Positions 24,455 through 33,520 of a stretch of DNA of 64,000 nucleotides are shown here, piece by piece. The notes below the pieces were generated by a model. The model did no database searches and had not been told where the DNA came from. It saw nothing but the letters and a program-made list of their open reading frames with translations. The position numbers and the translations under genes are program-made. The stretch is from positions 1 to 64,000 of the forward strand of contig JABJJW010000018.1 in NCBI GenBank assembly GCA_018660685.1. The letters are read 5' to 3'. Position 1 is the stretch's first letter, and every line of letters starts with the position of its first letter. This DNA is from Flavobacteriales bacterium (GTDB lineage Bacteria > Bacteroidota > Bacteroidia > Flavobacteriales_G > Salibacteraceae).

Positions 24455-24964
24455 ATGAGATTATTCGCGCTCATTTTAGTCATTGTCGTTGCTGGATGTC
24501 AAAGCCAAACAATGAATTTTACGTGCTGCAAATCCGAGTATAAGATCATTACTCAGAACTATAATGCAAGCAACGATTTTGACATTTGGATACCTCAGGC
24601 TTTTACGCCCAATGGAGATGGAATCAATGACGTCTTTCAAATTCACGTTACGGAGGGTGGGCGTGTTGAACGCCTGACGGTTAAAAAAGGATTGCGGACC
24701 ATCTATGATAGTTCAGACTTCTTTGTGGTAATTTGGGATGGTAGTAACGAAGATGATGGCAGGTATCGATACACCGCGGAGATTCGAACAGATGAGGGAG
24801 ACGTTATCGAGCTCAAGGGTAAAGTCTGCCTTATGCGCCTCAATACAATCAACCTTGACATTCTTGAAAATCAAGAAAATAAAATCTGTGACTGTGTCAT
24901 GCCAGACATGATTGACGCACGCAGAGGAATCATATATAACTCTGTCGAATGTCCGACCAACTAA
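24455..24964 (+). CDS. Lipoprotein with internal CHU_C-like (T9SS type B) domain
   Basis: From the ATG at 24455 (a TTG 9 bp earlier is in frame) the 169-residue product begins MRLFALILVIVVAGCQSQTM, a lipoprotein signal with lipobox Cys. Residues about 45-125 match the gliding motility-associated C-terminal fold: IPQAFTPNGDGINDVFQI, then VVIWDGSNEDDGRYRYTAEI. In normal cargo this fold ends the protein and serves as the type B sorting signal; here about 45 further residues with several Cys (KICDCVMP) follow. The module is therefore probably a plain structural domain. The gene overlaps the next (DinB) gene by 16 bp. Confidence 0.7.
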   Translation: MRLFALILVIVVAGCQSQTMNFTCCKSEYKIITQNYNASNDFDIWIPQAFTPNGDGINDVFQIHVTEGGRVERLTVKKGLRTIYDSSDFFVVIWDGSNEDDGRYRYTAEIRTDEGDVIELKGKVCLMRLNTINLDILENQENKICDCVMPDMIDARRGIIYNSVECPTN

Positions 24965-25407
24965 TACTAGGCGACCTCATCACGCTTATTCAGCGCGATC
25001 TTTCAAGACTGAAACGCGAACTCGAACTATTCAACGACGAAGCAAACATTTGGAAGAATACAGAAGGCGTGACCAATTCAGCGGGAAGCTTAACGCTACA
25101 CATTTGCGGCAATCTTGATCATTTCATCGGATCGGTCGTCGGTTCCACTGGATATGTTCGAGACCGAGAAGCTGAATTCAACGATCACAGCAAGTCTCGA
25201 GTTGATCTTTATCTAACCATTCAGGACACCGGTGAAATGGTAGAAGCAATTCTATCGGCGAAAGCCGAAGAAGAACTCGCTGCAGTTTATCCAATTGAAG
25301 TCTTCAATTCTCAAATGACGCTAAGATTCTTCTTTCAGCACCTCTACGGTCACCTCAACTACCATCTCGGACAAGTCAACTATTTGCGACGGATATTAGA
25401 GCCGTGA
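24949..25407 (+). CDS. DinB-like four-helix protein
   Basis: A 152-residue helical protein of the DinB/DUF1572-like superfamily. The first metal-ligand His is in GSLTLHICGNLDHFIG, and the later pair is in FFFQHLYGHLNYHLGQVNYL, as in metal-binding thiol-dependent members. Substrate unknown; relatives include bacillithiol or mycothiol S-transferases. Start overlaps the preceding lipoprotein gene by 16 bp, so the pair is probably one transcript. Confidence 0.8.
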   Translation: MSDQLILGDLITLIQRDLSRLKRELELFNDEANIWKNTEGVTNSAGSLTLHICGNLDHFIGSVVGSTGYVRDREAEFNDHSKSRVDLYLTIQDTGEMVEAILSAKAEEELAAVYPIEVFNSQMTLRFFFQHLYGHLNYHLGQVNYLRRILEP

Positions 25408-25441
25408 TGTAATTCTCATCTTTAGTGTTGATTATTTATTC

Positions 25442-27028
25442 GTGCGTATCGCATTACTCATAATATGTATTGGTTCTTCGCTGATTGGCGAAGCACAAAC
25501 ACGCACCGATCGTGCTCAGCTAGAATGGGGTGATGAATTCAGGACAATGAAACGCATTGTTCAAAAAGGACTGGTATTATCTGACCAATCCGGATACTAC
25601 AATTTGGTATTGGAGGGCATTGGTAGCAAACCGGTCCTTCAAAAGTTTGACAACAGTCTTCGCCTTGTACAGTCACAAGAGCTTTTGTTGAGCTCAGATG
25701 AGTCTGCCTTGTCATTCAAGTTCATTCAATCTCTAGGAAATAAGATTTTCGCTTTCGGTGGGCAACACGATTCGAAGACATTAAAATACGCCCTCTATTA
25801 TTCCTCCATTAATAAGGACACATTAGAAAAAAATGAGGATTGTCATTTGGTCATGGAGCTCGAATATGAAAAGACTGAATTGGATTTTAACTCTGGGAAA
25901 TTTCAGCATGTCGTATCCAAAGACAACGCTAAGTTGCTCATTCACTATCGCAGACCAACGCATCACGGGGAAAATGAGCGCTTTGGTTTTAAGATATATG
26001 ACCAAGATATGGAGCTCATCATCGAGAAAGATGTCGAACTTCCTTATCCAGAAGAACATTTTGCCTTAGAAACAGTCAAGTTGGGAATTGACGGTACTGT
26101 ATACATTGTTGGAAAAGTCTTTGATCAGACGAGATCTCAGACGCAGAATGGAGATGCAAACAACCACTTCGCTGTCGTGGCATATTATCCAGATGCAATT
26201 ACCGGAAAGGTGTATCCCATTTCTCTAGAGGAGAAGTACATCTCCGATATTCAAATCACCATCCAAGAAGATCTGGATATTGTCTGCGTAGGCTTCTATT
26301 CTGAAAAAGGCACTAATTCACTTCGAGGCACCTACTACCTTAAAATTGACAGAAAGACTGCCTCACCCGTAGATCAAAGTGTTCGGGATTTCAGCGTTGA
26401 ATTTCTCAACCACGGATTGCGAGAACGAAAACTGGCTAAAAATGGTAAGAAGGTAATTCGAAAAGAAAACGCTGAATCCTATCAGCTCGAATTAAGCGAG
26501 ATTATCACAAGAGATGATGGAGGGGCCATACTTGTAGGTGAACAATCTTGGATTAACATGGTCACCACAGCTTCAGGTGGTGCCAACGGTTCGGGAAGCA
26601 CCATAACAACTTACTTCTATAATTACCTAGACATTTTTGTAGTGAGCATCAACCCAGAAGGATATATCGAATGGTATCAGAAGGTTCCGAAAAAACAAAT
26701 TACATCGAATGACGGTGGAATGTTTTCATCCTATGGATTGAAGGTGGTCAAGAATAATGTCTTCTTCATATTTAATGATCATCCAGAGAATTTGTTTTAC
26801 AGCCAAGGCGAACCGGCAACATTCTCAGCGAACAAAAGGCGGTTTTTGCCAATGTTCATCTCCATTGACATGAACGGCAATGTCGAGCGCGAAGCGCTCA
26901 TGAACCAAAGCGACGGTGATCTTTACCTACGACCAAAATCAATGGTTGGAAGGGCCAAAAACGAACTTATATCCTACGGTCACGGCAAGCGAAATCACCG
27001 ACTGGCAAGAATCAAATTCATTCCCTGA
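25442..27028 (+). CDS. Secreted protein of unknown function, 528 residues
   Basis: A GTG start gives a signal peptide (MRIALLIICIGSSLIGEAQT). The mature protein is a series of beta-rich segments (YYNLVLEGIGSKPVLQKFD, KYALYYSSINKD, GDLYLRPKSMVGRAKNELI) with repeated 'V-V-G-F/K' strand patterns, as in a multi-bladed propeller. No sorting domain, lipobox or transmembrane segment is visible beyond the signal, so it is probably periplasmic or outer-membrane-associated. I do not recognise the family. A 51-bp gap separates it from hemL. Confidence 0.6.
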   Translation: MRIALLIICIGSSLIGEAQTRTDRAQLEWGDEFRTMKRIVQKGLVLSDQSGYYNLVLEGIGSKPVLQKFDNSLRLVQSQELLLSSDESALSFKFIQSLGNKIFAFGGQHDSKTLKYALYYSSINKDTLEKNEDCHLVMELEYEKTELDFNSGKFQHVVSKDNAKLLIHYRRPTHHGENERFGFKIYDQDMELIIEKDVELPYPEEHFALETVKLGIDGTVYIVGKVFDQTRSQTQNGDANNHFAVVAYYPDAITGKVYPISLEEKYISDIQITIQEDLDIVCVGFYSEKGTNSLRGTYYLKIDRKTASPVDQSVRDFSVEFLNHGLRERKLAKNGKKVIRKENAESYQLELSEIITRDDGGAILVGEQSWINMVTTASGGANGSGSTITTYFYNYLDIFVVSINPEGYIEWYQKVPKKQITSNDGGMFSSYGLKVVKNNVFFIFNDHPENLFYSQGEPATFSANKRRFLPMFISIDMNGNVEREALMNQSDGDLYLRPKSMVGRAKNELISYGHGKRNHRLARIKFIP

Positions 27029-27079
27029 TTCCTATCTACGTCCATTTATCTTTGCCGCCCGCTGATAATCGAGTCTTGC

Positions 27080-28381
27080 ATGATAAACCGAAGTAGATCC
27101 AACCAACTTTTTGAAGAAGCAAAGAAATATCTCCCTGGAGGAGTTAACTCGCCAGTTCGAGCATTTCGATCCGTGAATGGCTCACCGCTCTTCATGACCA
27201 AAGGAAAAGGAAGTAAAATCTGGGATGAAGATGGAAACGAGTACGTGGATTTTTGTTGTTCATGGGGACCACTCATTTTAGGACATGCAAATGACGATGT
27301 CCTCTCCCTCGTAAGCAACGTCATGGCGGATGGAACATCCTTCGGGACACCGAATGTTTATGAAACGGAACTGGCCAAACTTATCGTGGACAATCACAGA
27401 TTTGTAGACAAAGTGCGATTCGTAAGCTCGGGAACAGAAGCGGTCATGAGCGCCATTCGACTCGCCCGTGGATTTACCGGAAAACCAAAGATTATAAAGT
27501 TTGAAGGATGTTATCACGGACATGCAGACAGCCTTATGGTCAAGGCCGGAAGTGGATTGGCGACTTTAGGAACCAGTACCTCAGCTGGAATTCCTGAAAG
27601 TTTTGTGGAAGAGACAATTGTTCTCCCTTTGAACAACGAAGGAGCAGTGGATGAGGCAATCAAAAAATTTGGCGGAGAAATAGCTTGCATCATTATTGAG
27701 CCGATCCCTGCCAATAATGGCCTTCTTCTACAGAGCAAAAGTTTTCTTGAATTCCTTCGAAAACGATGCGACGAAACGAGTATTCTCCTCTTCTTCGACG
27801 AAGTAATTTCGGGGTTCCGAGTTGGCTTTGAAGGAGCCAGCGGATACTTCGGAATAAAACCGGATATTCTGTCATTTGGGAAGATTATCGGGGGCGGATT
27901 TCCAGTTGGAGCATATGGAGCACGCGCTGAATTGATGGACTGTGTTTCGCCCGACGGTCCAGTTTATCAGGCAGGAACGTTGAGTGGAAATCCTGTAGCC
28001 ATGGCAGCCGGCGTCGCACAACTCCAAGTCTGCCTACAGGATGGGTTTTACGATTCTCTTAAGGAAAAAACTTCTAGACTAACCAGAGAAATTCAAGCAT
28101 TCGCTGACGACCAAAATATTCCATTCCACATCTTTCATATTGGTTCCATTTTCTGGGCTTCATTTTCCAATAAAAACCGTGTCGCGACGGCGGATGATAT
28201 TGACGCAGAGGCACCTGAGAAATTCAAGATGTTCTATGATGAACTTCTCGAACAAGGAATTTACATCGGCCCTTCTAGTTACGAAGTTGGATTTGTCTCT
28301 GCTGCTCACTCTGAATCTGATATCGATAAGACTATCGATGGAATGAAAAAAGCACTGAGCAAGGCCTATGATCGAAACTAA
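27080..28381 (+). CDS. hemL: Glutamate-1-semialdehyde 2,1-aminomutase
   Basis: A 433-residue PLP enzyme converting glutamate-1-semialdehyde to 5-aminolevulinate, the C5 entry to heme synthesis. Visible landmarks are YLPGGVNSPVRAF near the start, FCCSWGPLILGH, FVSSGTEAVMSAIRLARG, the EGCYHGHADSLMVKAGSG loop, LLFFDEVISGFRVG and the PLP lysine in FGKIIGGGFPVGA (Lys268). The length matches the family. The following methyltransferase gene overlaps its end by 14 bp, suggesting an operon, although no other heme gene is near. Confidence 0.97.
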   Translation: MINRSRSNQLFEEAKKYLPGGVNSPVRAFRSVNGSPLFMTKGKGSKIWDEDGNEYVDFCCSWGPLILGHANDDVLSLVSNVMADGTSFGTPNVYETELAKLIVDNHRFVDKVRFVSSGTEAVMSAIRLARGFTGKPKIIKFEGCYHGHADSLMVKAGSGLATLGTSTSAGIPESFVEETIVLPLNNEGAVDEAIKKFGGEIACIIIEPIPANNGLLLQSKSFLEFLRKRCDETSILLFFDEVISGFRVGFEGASGYFGIKPDILSFGKIIGGGFPVGAYGARAELMDCVSPDGPVYQAGTLSGNPVAMAAGVAQLQVCLQDGFYDSLKEKTSRLTREIQAFADDQNIPFHIFHIGSIFWASFSNKNRVATADDIDAEAPEKFKMFYDELLEQGIYIGPSSYEVGFVSAAHSESDIDKTIDGMKKALSKAYDRN

Positions 28382-29039
28382 GAAAATTGGAAAAGGTTAT
28401 GATCGGGTCTCTAGAATATATGACAGAACCGTCAATGTTGTTTTCGGAAAGAGCATTGACGTCTTTCAAGCAAAATCGATCAGTTCCTTAAACCGGTCAA
28501 AACACACCTTGATCCTGGGAGGAGGAAGTGGCAGGATTTTGCTTCAAGCACTCGATGCAAACCAATCCGCTTTTTTCACTTACTTTGAAGCCTCTCAAAA
28601 CATGCTCGATTTGTCTAGACAACGGGTTTCCGAAACGGAGAAGAGCAGGATTCGCTTCATCCAGTCATTAGACGAAAGCATAGGTAATTTTGATACCGTC
28701 ATTCTCCCTTTCGTCCTAGACTGCTATCGGAAAGAATCCATCAAAAGTCTTTTGGAACAAATCATAAATAGATGCGAAGCAGATTGTGAGTTTTTGGTGG
28801 TCGATTTTTCCAAATCGTATGACGCGCCATTTCTGTCAAAGAGGTTGCATTCGTTTCTGATTTGGATGCTCTATCAATTCTTCTTCAATATTGGAGCAAC
28901 AGAAACGAAAACACTCCCAAATATTGATGCAGTTTTATCTTTCAGTGGTCTTCAAAAGAAGAGTGAAAAAGTTCTCTACTCTGGTTGGATTTCAGCAAGT
29001 CAATGGAGGTATGCCGAGACAATGATGGCAGCAGAATAA
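28368..29039 (+). CDS. Class I SAM-dependent methyltransferase
   Basis: A 223-residue protein starting YDRVSRIYDRTVNVVFGKS, like the UbiE/ubiquinone-type methyltransferases. Motif I is TLILGGGSGRILLQAL, followed by FEASQNMLDLSRQR (acidic ribose-contact Glu). A late strand is CEFLVVDFSKSYDAPF, and the C-terminal part is hydrophobic (FLIWMLYQFFFNIG). Substrate unknown; a lipid or quinone acceptor is possible. It overlaps hemL at its start and the convergent UbiA-like gene by 40 bp at its end. Confidence 0.75.
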   Translation: MIETKKIGKGYDRVSRIYDRTVNVVFGKSIDVFQAKSISSLNRSKHTLILGGGSGRILLQALDANQSAFFTYFEASQNMLDLSRQRVSETEKSRIRFIQSLDESIGNFDTVILPFVLDCYRKESIKSLLEQIINRCEADCEFLVVDFSKSYDAPFLSKRLHSFLIWMLYQFFFNIGATETKTLPNIDAVLSFSGLQKKSEKVLYSGWISASQWRYAETMMAAE

Positions 29040-29866
29040 CCTGCGATCAATCCTTCGAAAACTAAGGTATAGCTCAAGTTTTTCCAGTTTGGGTTCAACC
29101 GGAACAGGCCGCCAATAAGTATGGCACATAATCCAGCCTGCAAGAGCATATATTCGATAGAATAATTCCGAAAGAGAGCATTGATTGCAAATGAGATGGC
29201 CCAGACTGAGACCACCACTCCGCATAATCGCTTCGATGCATTAAAACCGAGTTCAGTGCCGACCGTTTCAAGGCCCGCATCCTTATCATTTACAATATCT
29301 CTCAAATCAAATGGAATTGTCACCGCTAGGATAAAAAGCATCCTTTCTCCGAACAACCCGATAAGGCCGGGATCTAAGATTGACTCAATTCCCCATGCTT
29401 CGAAAATTGGATAGCAAAGCGTGAGGTATGTCACCACAATCGAAATGATGAGAGGCTTGATGAACGGAATATCCCTTAGCCGATTCCAACCGTTTTTAGC
29501 AGGAATCAACGGGATCGTGTATGCCAGTGAAAATATTGCCGCGGGAATCAACCAAATGATCGTCTCATGATTATAGTTCGGAAGTAAGACCATAAACACC
29601 AAAACTGAAAAGCTCATCACAAGCTTCATTATGTTGGCATTTCTGACCACCCAAAGATGACGTTCGGCAAGTTGGTTTTTCGGAATGAAGTCTATTTTAT
29701 ACAGCCTGTGAAATGAATAGAGAACCAGACTGCCCAAATAGATGCTCAATGGCACGTACCATTTAAAAGGAAGTCCTTCAACAATGTAGTAGGTTGAAAG
29801 AGAAAGGAGTGCTAAGACTAAAGCAACAAATGCATTCGAGTAAACGAGCACTTTTAAAATCCGCAT
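29000..29866 (-). CDS. UbiA-like prenyltransferase-family membrane protein
   Basis: A 288-residue polytopic protein with about eight membrane helices. It keeps the second Asp-rich motif of UbiA enzymes (DLRDIVNDKDAGLETVG), but the first Asp motif after helix 2 is replaced by LYSFHRLYKID, lacking the usual N-D-x-x-D-x-x-x-D. The magnesium-diphosphate chemistry of standard UbiA members may therefore be altered or lost. Convergent overlap with a methyltransferase gene hints at, but does not prove, a shared quinone or lipid pathway. It is followed on the same strand, upstream, by a secreted protein gene 5 bp away. Confidence 0.65.
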   Translation of the reverse strand: MRILKVLVYSNAFVALVLALLSLSTYYIVEGLPFKWYVPLSIYLGSLVLYSFHRLYKIDFIPKNQLAERHLWVVRNANIMKLVMSFSVLVFMVLLPNYNHETIIWLIPAAIFSLAYTIPLIPAKNGWNRLRDIPFIKPLIISIVVTYLTLCYPIFEAWGIESILDPGLIGLFGERMLFILAVTIPFDLRDIVNDKDAGLETVGTELGFNASKRLCGVVVSVWAISFAINALFRNYSIEYMLLQAGLCAILIGGLFRLNPNWKNLSYTLVFEGLIAGYSAAIIVSAYLH

Positions 29867-29871
29867 GTGAT

Positions 29872-30498
29872 CTACTTAAAAGCGGACTGCCCAATCGCAA
29901 ATCCAATAGCAGTGCCAACAATTCCTGAAACCAACGATTTGGAAACCCTCTTCGTTCGAGCAGCATGCTCATACCCTAGCACGTAGGCAGGTTCAGAAGC
30001 CAATGTTGGAGACGAAATTCGGCTCGTTTTAATCTTGTACTTCGGGATACTCAATGCGACCATAGTCACGGCAGGTACGAGAAAGATGAAAATGCTCGAT
30101 GACGCGGCCAAGCCTGCGCCAACGGCAATTGGAATTCCAATGAAAAAAGTCCAATTGGCTTTATACGTCCTCATAGCATCTTGTTCACCTTGGATATAGA
30201 AACGCATTTCATCAACACTGAAAAAGTTACCTAACGCAGTGTCCATGTAGTAGATCACCTCTTCTTCCCCATCTTGGTTGTAGACGGCAAATACGCGTTC
30301 CATGTCGATCTTCCTCCCTTCTTTGACTTTGCCGCTGTTCTTGTGCAAATCGTAGTGCATATAAATACTATCCCTACTCACAATTTTTGCCTTGATTTTC
30401 TTTCCACTCATGAGCAAAATCTCTTGCGGAGATGTTTGCGAATTCACATGAGATGTGGAGGCAATTAGGAGAACAGCAATAACGAAGGCTCGCAGCAT
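29872..30498 (-). CDS. Membrane-associated hypothetical protein with signal peptide
   Basis: A 208-residue product beginning MLRAFVIAVLLIASTSHVNS, a signal peptide. The first half is a beta-rich soluble domain (EILLMSGKKIKAKIVSRDS, IYYMDTALGNFF) of the kind that opens with a 'metal-tolerance' SGK/IVSRD strand. The second half has two to three hydrophobic segments (FFIGIPIAVGAGLAA, SIFIFLVPAVTMVAL and LVSGIVGTAIGFAIGQ). The topology resembles small envelope proteins seen in Bacteroidota. Function unknown. It lies 5 bp upstream of the UbiA-like gene in the same direction. Confidence 0.6.
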   Translation of the reverse strand: MLRAFVIAVLLIASTSHVNSQTSPQEILLMSGKKIKAKIVSRDSIYMHYDLHKNSGKVKEGRKIDMERVFAVYNQDGEEEVIYYMDTALGNFFSVDEMRFYIQGEQDAMRTYKANWTFFIGIPIAVGAGLAASSSIFIFLVPAVTMVALSIPKYKIKTSRISSPTLASEPAYVLGYEHAARTKRVSKSLVSGIVGTAIGFAIGQSAFK

Positions 30499-30576
30499 GC
30501 TGCAAACATTACAAAAAACCTTGAACTAATGAGAACCCGCTTGAAGCATCTGTACACAATAACTGTCATGCGCAAG

Positions 30577-30584
30577 TATATTTG
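30577..30584 (+). promoter_or_regulatory. Putative -7 element (TATATTTG) of gcvP
   Basis: TATATTTG matches the Bacteroidota TAnnTTTG consensus 20 bp before the gcvP ATG at 30604. A matching TTG-type upstream element at the proper distance is not evident. Confidence 0.4.
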
Positions 30585-30603
30585 CAAGCTTTAATTGAGA
30601 GAT

Positions 30604-33468
30604 ATGAACCGACACGATTCCTTCCAGGACCGGCATATTGGGCCACGCATTGGGGAGACCAAAGAGATGCTGAAAACAGTAGGTGCTGATTCTCTGGACG
30701 ATTTGATCAATCAGACAATTCCAGAGTCCATCAGACTTAGTTCAGAACTAAACCTCGCAGAAGGGTTGAGCGAATATGAGTACAGCCTTCATGTTCAGGA
30801 GCTTGCAGCAAAGAACAAGGCGTACAAAAATTTTATTGGGCAAGGATATTACGGAACTATAATCCCGGCACCGATCCAACGAAACGTACTCGAGAATCCA
30901 GGGTGGTATACGGCGTATACACCATATCAAGCAGAAATATCTCAAGGAAGATTGCAGGCCCTTCTGAACTTTCAAACGGTGATCTCTGACCTCACTGGTT
31001 TACCGATAGCCAATGCGAGCTTGCTTGACGAAGGAACGGCGGCAGCTGAAGGCGCTCTGATGCTCTATCATTCAATGAGCCGAGCAAAAGCAAAGTCCGG
31101 AGCGGACAAGTTCTTTATTGACAGCCGTTGTTATGACCAGACCATTGCTGTGGTGAAAGCAAAAGCGGAAGCAAGTGGGATTAAGGTGGAAATAGGCGAT
31201 GTGTTTCAATCCAATTTGGATGCAAGCTACTTTGGAATCCTACTCCAGTACCCAGACAAAAGCGGTTCTATAAATGACTTCAGAGATGTAGTTGATGCCG
31301 CAAAACAGCACGAAATAAAAACCGTAGTTGCGACAGACTTAATGGCCCTAACACTCCTAACACCACCTGGTGAATGGGGAGCAGATGTGGTTGTAGGTAA
31401 TTCACAACGATTCGGAGTGCCAATGGGATTTGGTGGTCCACACGCCGGATTCTTTGCAACACAAGAAGATTTTAAAAGAAACATTCCAGGAAGAATAATC
31501 GGCGTGTCTGTTGACCGCGGTGGTCGCCAAGCACTTCGAATGGCGTTGCAAACGAGAGAGCAGCACATCCGAAGAGATAAGGCCACCAGCAACATATGCA
31601 CGGCCCAAGCTCTGTTGGCAGTAATGGCATCCATGTATGCTGTTTACCACGGCCCTCAACGACTAAAATCAATCGCTCTTGAAATTGCTGGAAAAGCGAA
31701 GGGTCTTGCAGATACTTTGGCAAGCTATGGTGTCAGCATAAAACAAGATTCTTACTTCGACACCATCAGCATAAGTGGAGTAGATATAAATACGCTGAAG
31801 CAAACAGCTGAAAAGCATGAATGTAACTTTTGGTATCACGAAGACGGAACCGCTACGATAAGCGTAGATGAAACTACAAGGCTCGCCGATCTAAATCTTG
31901 CCTCGAGCATTGTCGCTGAGGTAACTGGTAAAGATTTTACTGAAGTTTCTATCGGAACTGCAAATTCAATCACTGAATCATTCAGTCGCAACTCTGAATA
32001 CCTCACGCATCCAATTTTTAATTCTTATCAGAGCGAAACTGACTTGATGCGGTACATCAAATCTTTAGAGAACAAGGATATCTCTCTGACTCGAAGCATG
32101 ATATCACTGGGAAGCTGCACGATGAAATTGAATGCAGCGAGCGAGCTGTACCCAATTACGAATCCTTCGTTCAGTAACGTTCATCCATTTGTTCCTCTAG
32201 AACAAGCCGATGGCTACGTAGAAATGATCAATGAGCTTGAAAATTCGCTAGCAGAAATCACTGGATTTGACCGCGTTTCATTTCAGCCAAATTCTGGTGC
32301 TCAGGGAGAATACGCTGGGCTAATGGTAATTCGTGAATTCCATCAATCAATGGGTAATCATGATAGAAACATAGTACTGATTCCTTCGTCTGCACATGGG
32401 ACGAATCCGGCAAGTGCAGTAGTAGCAGGAATGAAAGTAGTCGTTGTAAAATGCGATGAACAAGGGAACATTGATGTTGAAGATCTAAGGGCCAAAGCCG
32501 AAGAACACAATGCCAACCTAGGTGCTTTGATGGTAACGTATCCGTCCACACACGGTGTGTTTGAGGAAGGCATTAAGGAAATGACCCAGATTATCCATGA
32601 CAATGGAGGTCAGGTTTATATGGATGGTGCTAACATGAATGCGCAAGTAGGCTTGACAAATCCTGCAACAATCGGGGCAGATGTATGTCACCTCAATCTT
32701 CACAAAACATTTGCAATTCCGCATGGAGGCGGCGGGCCGGGAGTTGGACCGATTGGTGTAGCGAAACATTTATCCCCTTTCCTACCCGGACACCCTTTCA
32801 CAAAGACTGGTGGCGGAGAAGCGATTGGACCAGTATCAAGCGCTCCATTCGGCAGCAGTTTGATTCTACTGATTTCCTATGCCTATGTGAAAATGCTCGG
32901 ACGATCTGGACTGACCGATTCGACCAAATTCGCCATTTTGAATGCGAACTACCTTAAAGAACAATTGAAAGATCATTTCCCTGTTCTCTACACGGCGCCA
33001 AATGGACGTGTTGCTCACGAAATGATTCTAGATTGTCGTCCTTTCAAAAAATCTGCACACGTAGGGGTCACTGATATAGCCAAACGATTAATTGATTTCG
33101 GATTCCACGCACCGACGGTTTCGTTTCCCGTTGCGGGAACGATAATGGTTGAGCCGACTGAGAGCGAATCAAAGGCAGAATTGGATCGATTCATTGATGC
33201 GCTGAAAGAGATCAAAAATGAGATCGTCAAGATAGAGGCTGGTGAACGATCAGTAGAAGAAAGCGCCTTGAGAAATGCCCCACATACTGCAGACATTCTC
33301 CTCACTGACCATTGGGATAAACCTTATTCGAGAGAAGAAGCAGCATTCCCAGTCGATTGGGCAAGGAACAATAAATATTGGGTTCCTGTTGCTCGAATCG
33401 ACGATGCCTTCGGTGATAGAAACTTGGTCTGTGCTTGCCCTCCGACTGAAGAGTACGCCGAAGTCTAG
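30604..33468 (+). CDS. gcvP: Glycine dehydrogenase (decarboxylating), P protein
   Basis: A single-chain P protein of about 954 residues from the ATG at 30604 (an in-frame TTG lies 9 bp earlier), beginning MNRHDSFQDRHIGPR. It decarboxylates glycine and passes the aminomethyl group to H protein in the glycine cleavage system. Typical stretches are YTAYTPYQAEISQGRLQALL and SLLDEGTAAAEGA in the N-terminal half, IKSLENKDISLTRSMISLGS at mid-protein, and the PLP lysine in HLNLHKTFAIPHGGGGPG (Lys701). No gcvT or gcvH gene is adjacent. The following intergenic space is short. Confidence 0.98.
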   Translation: MNRHDSFQDRHIGPRIGETKEMLKTVGADSLDDLINQTIPESIRLSSELNLAEGLSEYEYSLHVQELAAKNKAYKNFIGQGYYGTIIPAPIQRNVLENPGWYTAYTPYQAEISQGRLQALLNFQTVISDLTGLPIANASLLDEGTAAAEGALMLYHSMSRAKAKSGADKFFIDSRCYDQTIAVVKAKAEASGIKVEIGDVFQSNLDASYFGILLQYPDKSGSINDFRDVVDAAKQHEIKTVVATDLMALTLLTPPGEWGADVVVGNSQRFGVPMGFGGPHAGFFATQEDFKRNIPGRIIGVSVDRGGRQALRMALQTREQHIRRDKATSNICTAQALLAVMASMYAVYHGPQRLKSIALEIAGKAKGLADTLASYGVSIKQDSYFDTISISGVDINTLKQTAEKHECNFWYHEDGTATISVDETTRLADLNLASSIVAEVTGKDFTEVSIGTANSITESFSRNSEYLTHPIFNSYQSETDLMRYIKSLENKDISLTRSMISLGSCTMKLNAASELYPITNPSFSNVHPFVPLEQADGYVEMINELENSLAEITGFDRVSFQPNSGAQGEYAGLMVIREFHQSMGNHDRNIVLIPSSAHGTNPASAVVAGMKVVVVKCDEQGNIDVEDLRAKAEEHNANLGALMVTYPSTHGVFEEGIKEMTQIIHDNGGQVYMDGANMNAQVGLTNPATIGADVCHLNLHKTFAIPHGGGGPGVGPIGVAKHLSPFLPGHPFTKTGGGEAIGPVSSAPFGSSLILLISYAYVKMLGRSGLTDSTKFAILNANYLKEQLKDHFPVLYTAPNGRVAHEMILDCRPFKKSAHVGVTDIAKRLIDFGFHAPTVSFPVAGTIMVEPTESESKAELDRFIDALKEIKNEIVKIEAGERSVEESALRNAPHTADILLTDHWDKPYSREEAAFPVDWARNNKYWVPVARIDDAFGDRNLVCACPPTEEYAEV

Positions 33469-33520
33469 TCGTCTGATAGCAATCAAATTTGCTTTTATTC
33501 GTTAAGCTCGTCTATTAAGT

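Noticed and set aside
31227-31634. Minus-strand frame of 135 codons inside gcvP
   Set aside because: Antisense shadow of a highly conserved enzyme; no independent motif.
33477-33494. Weak hairpin AGCAA-TCAAAT-TTGCT followed by TTTATT after gcvP
   Set aside because: Five-base stem only; too weak to call a terminator.
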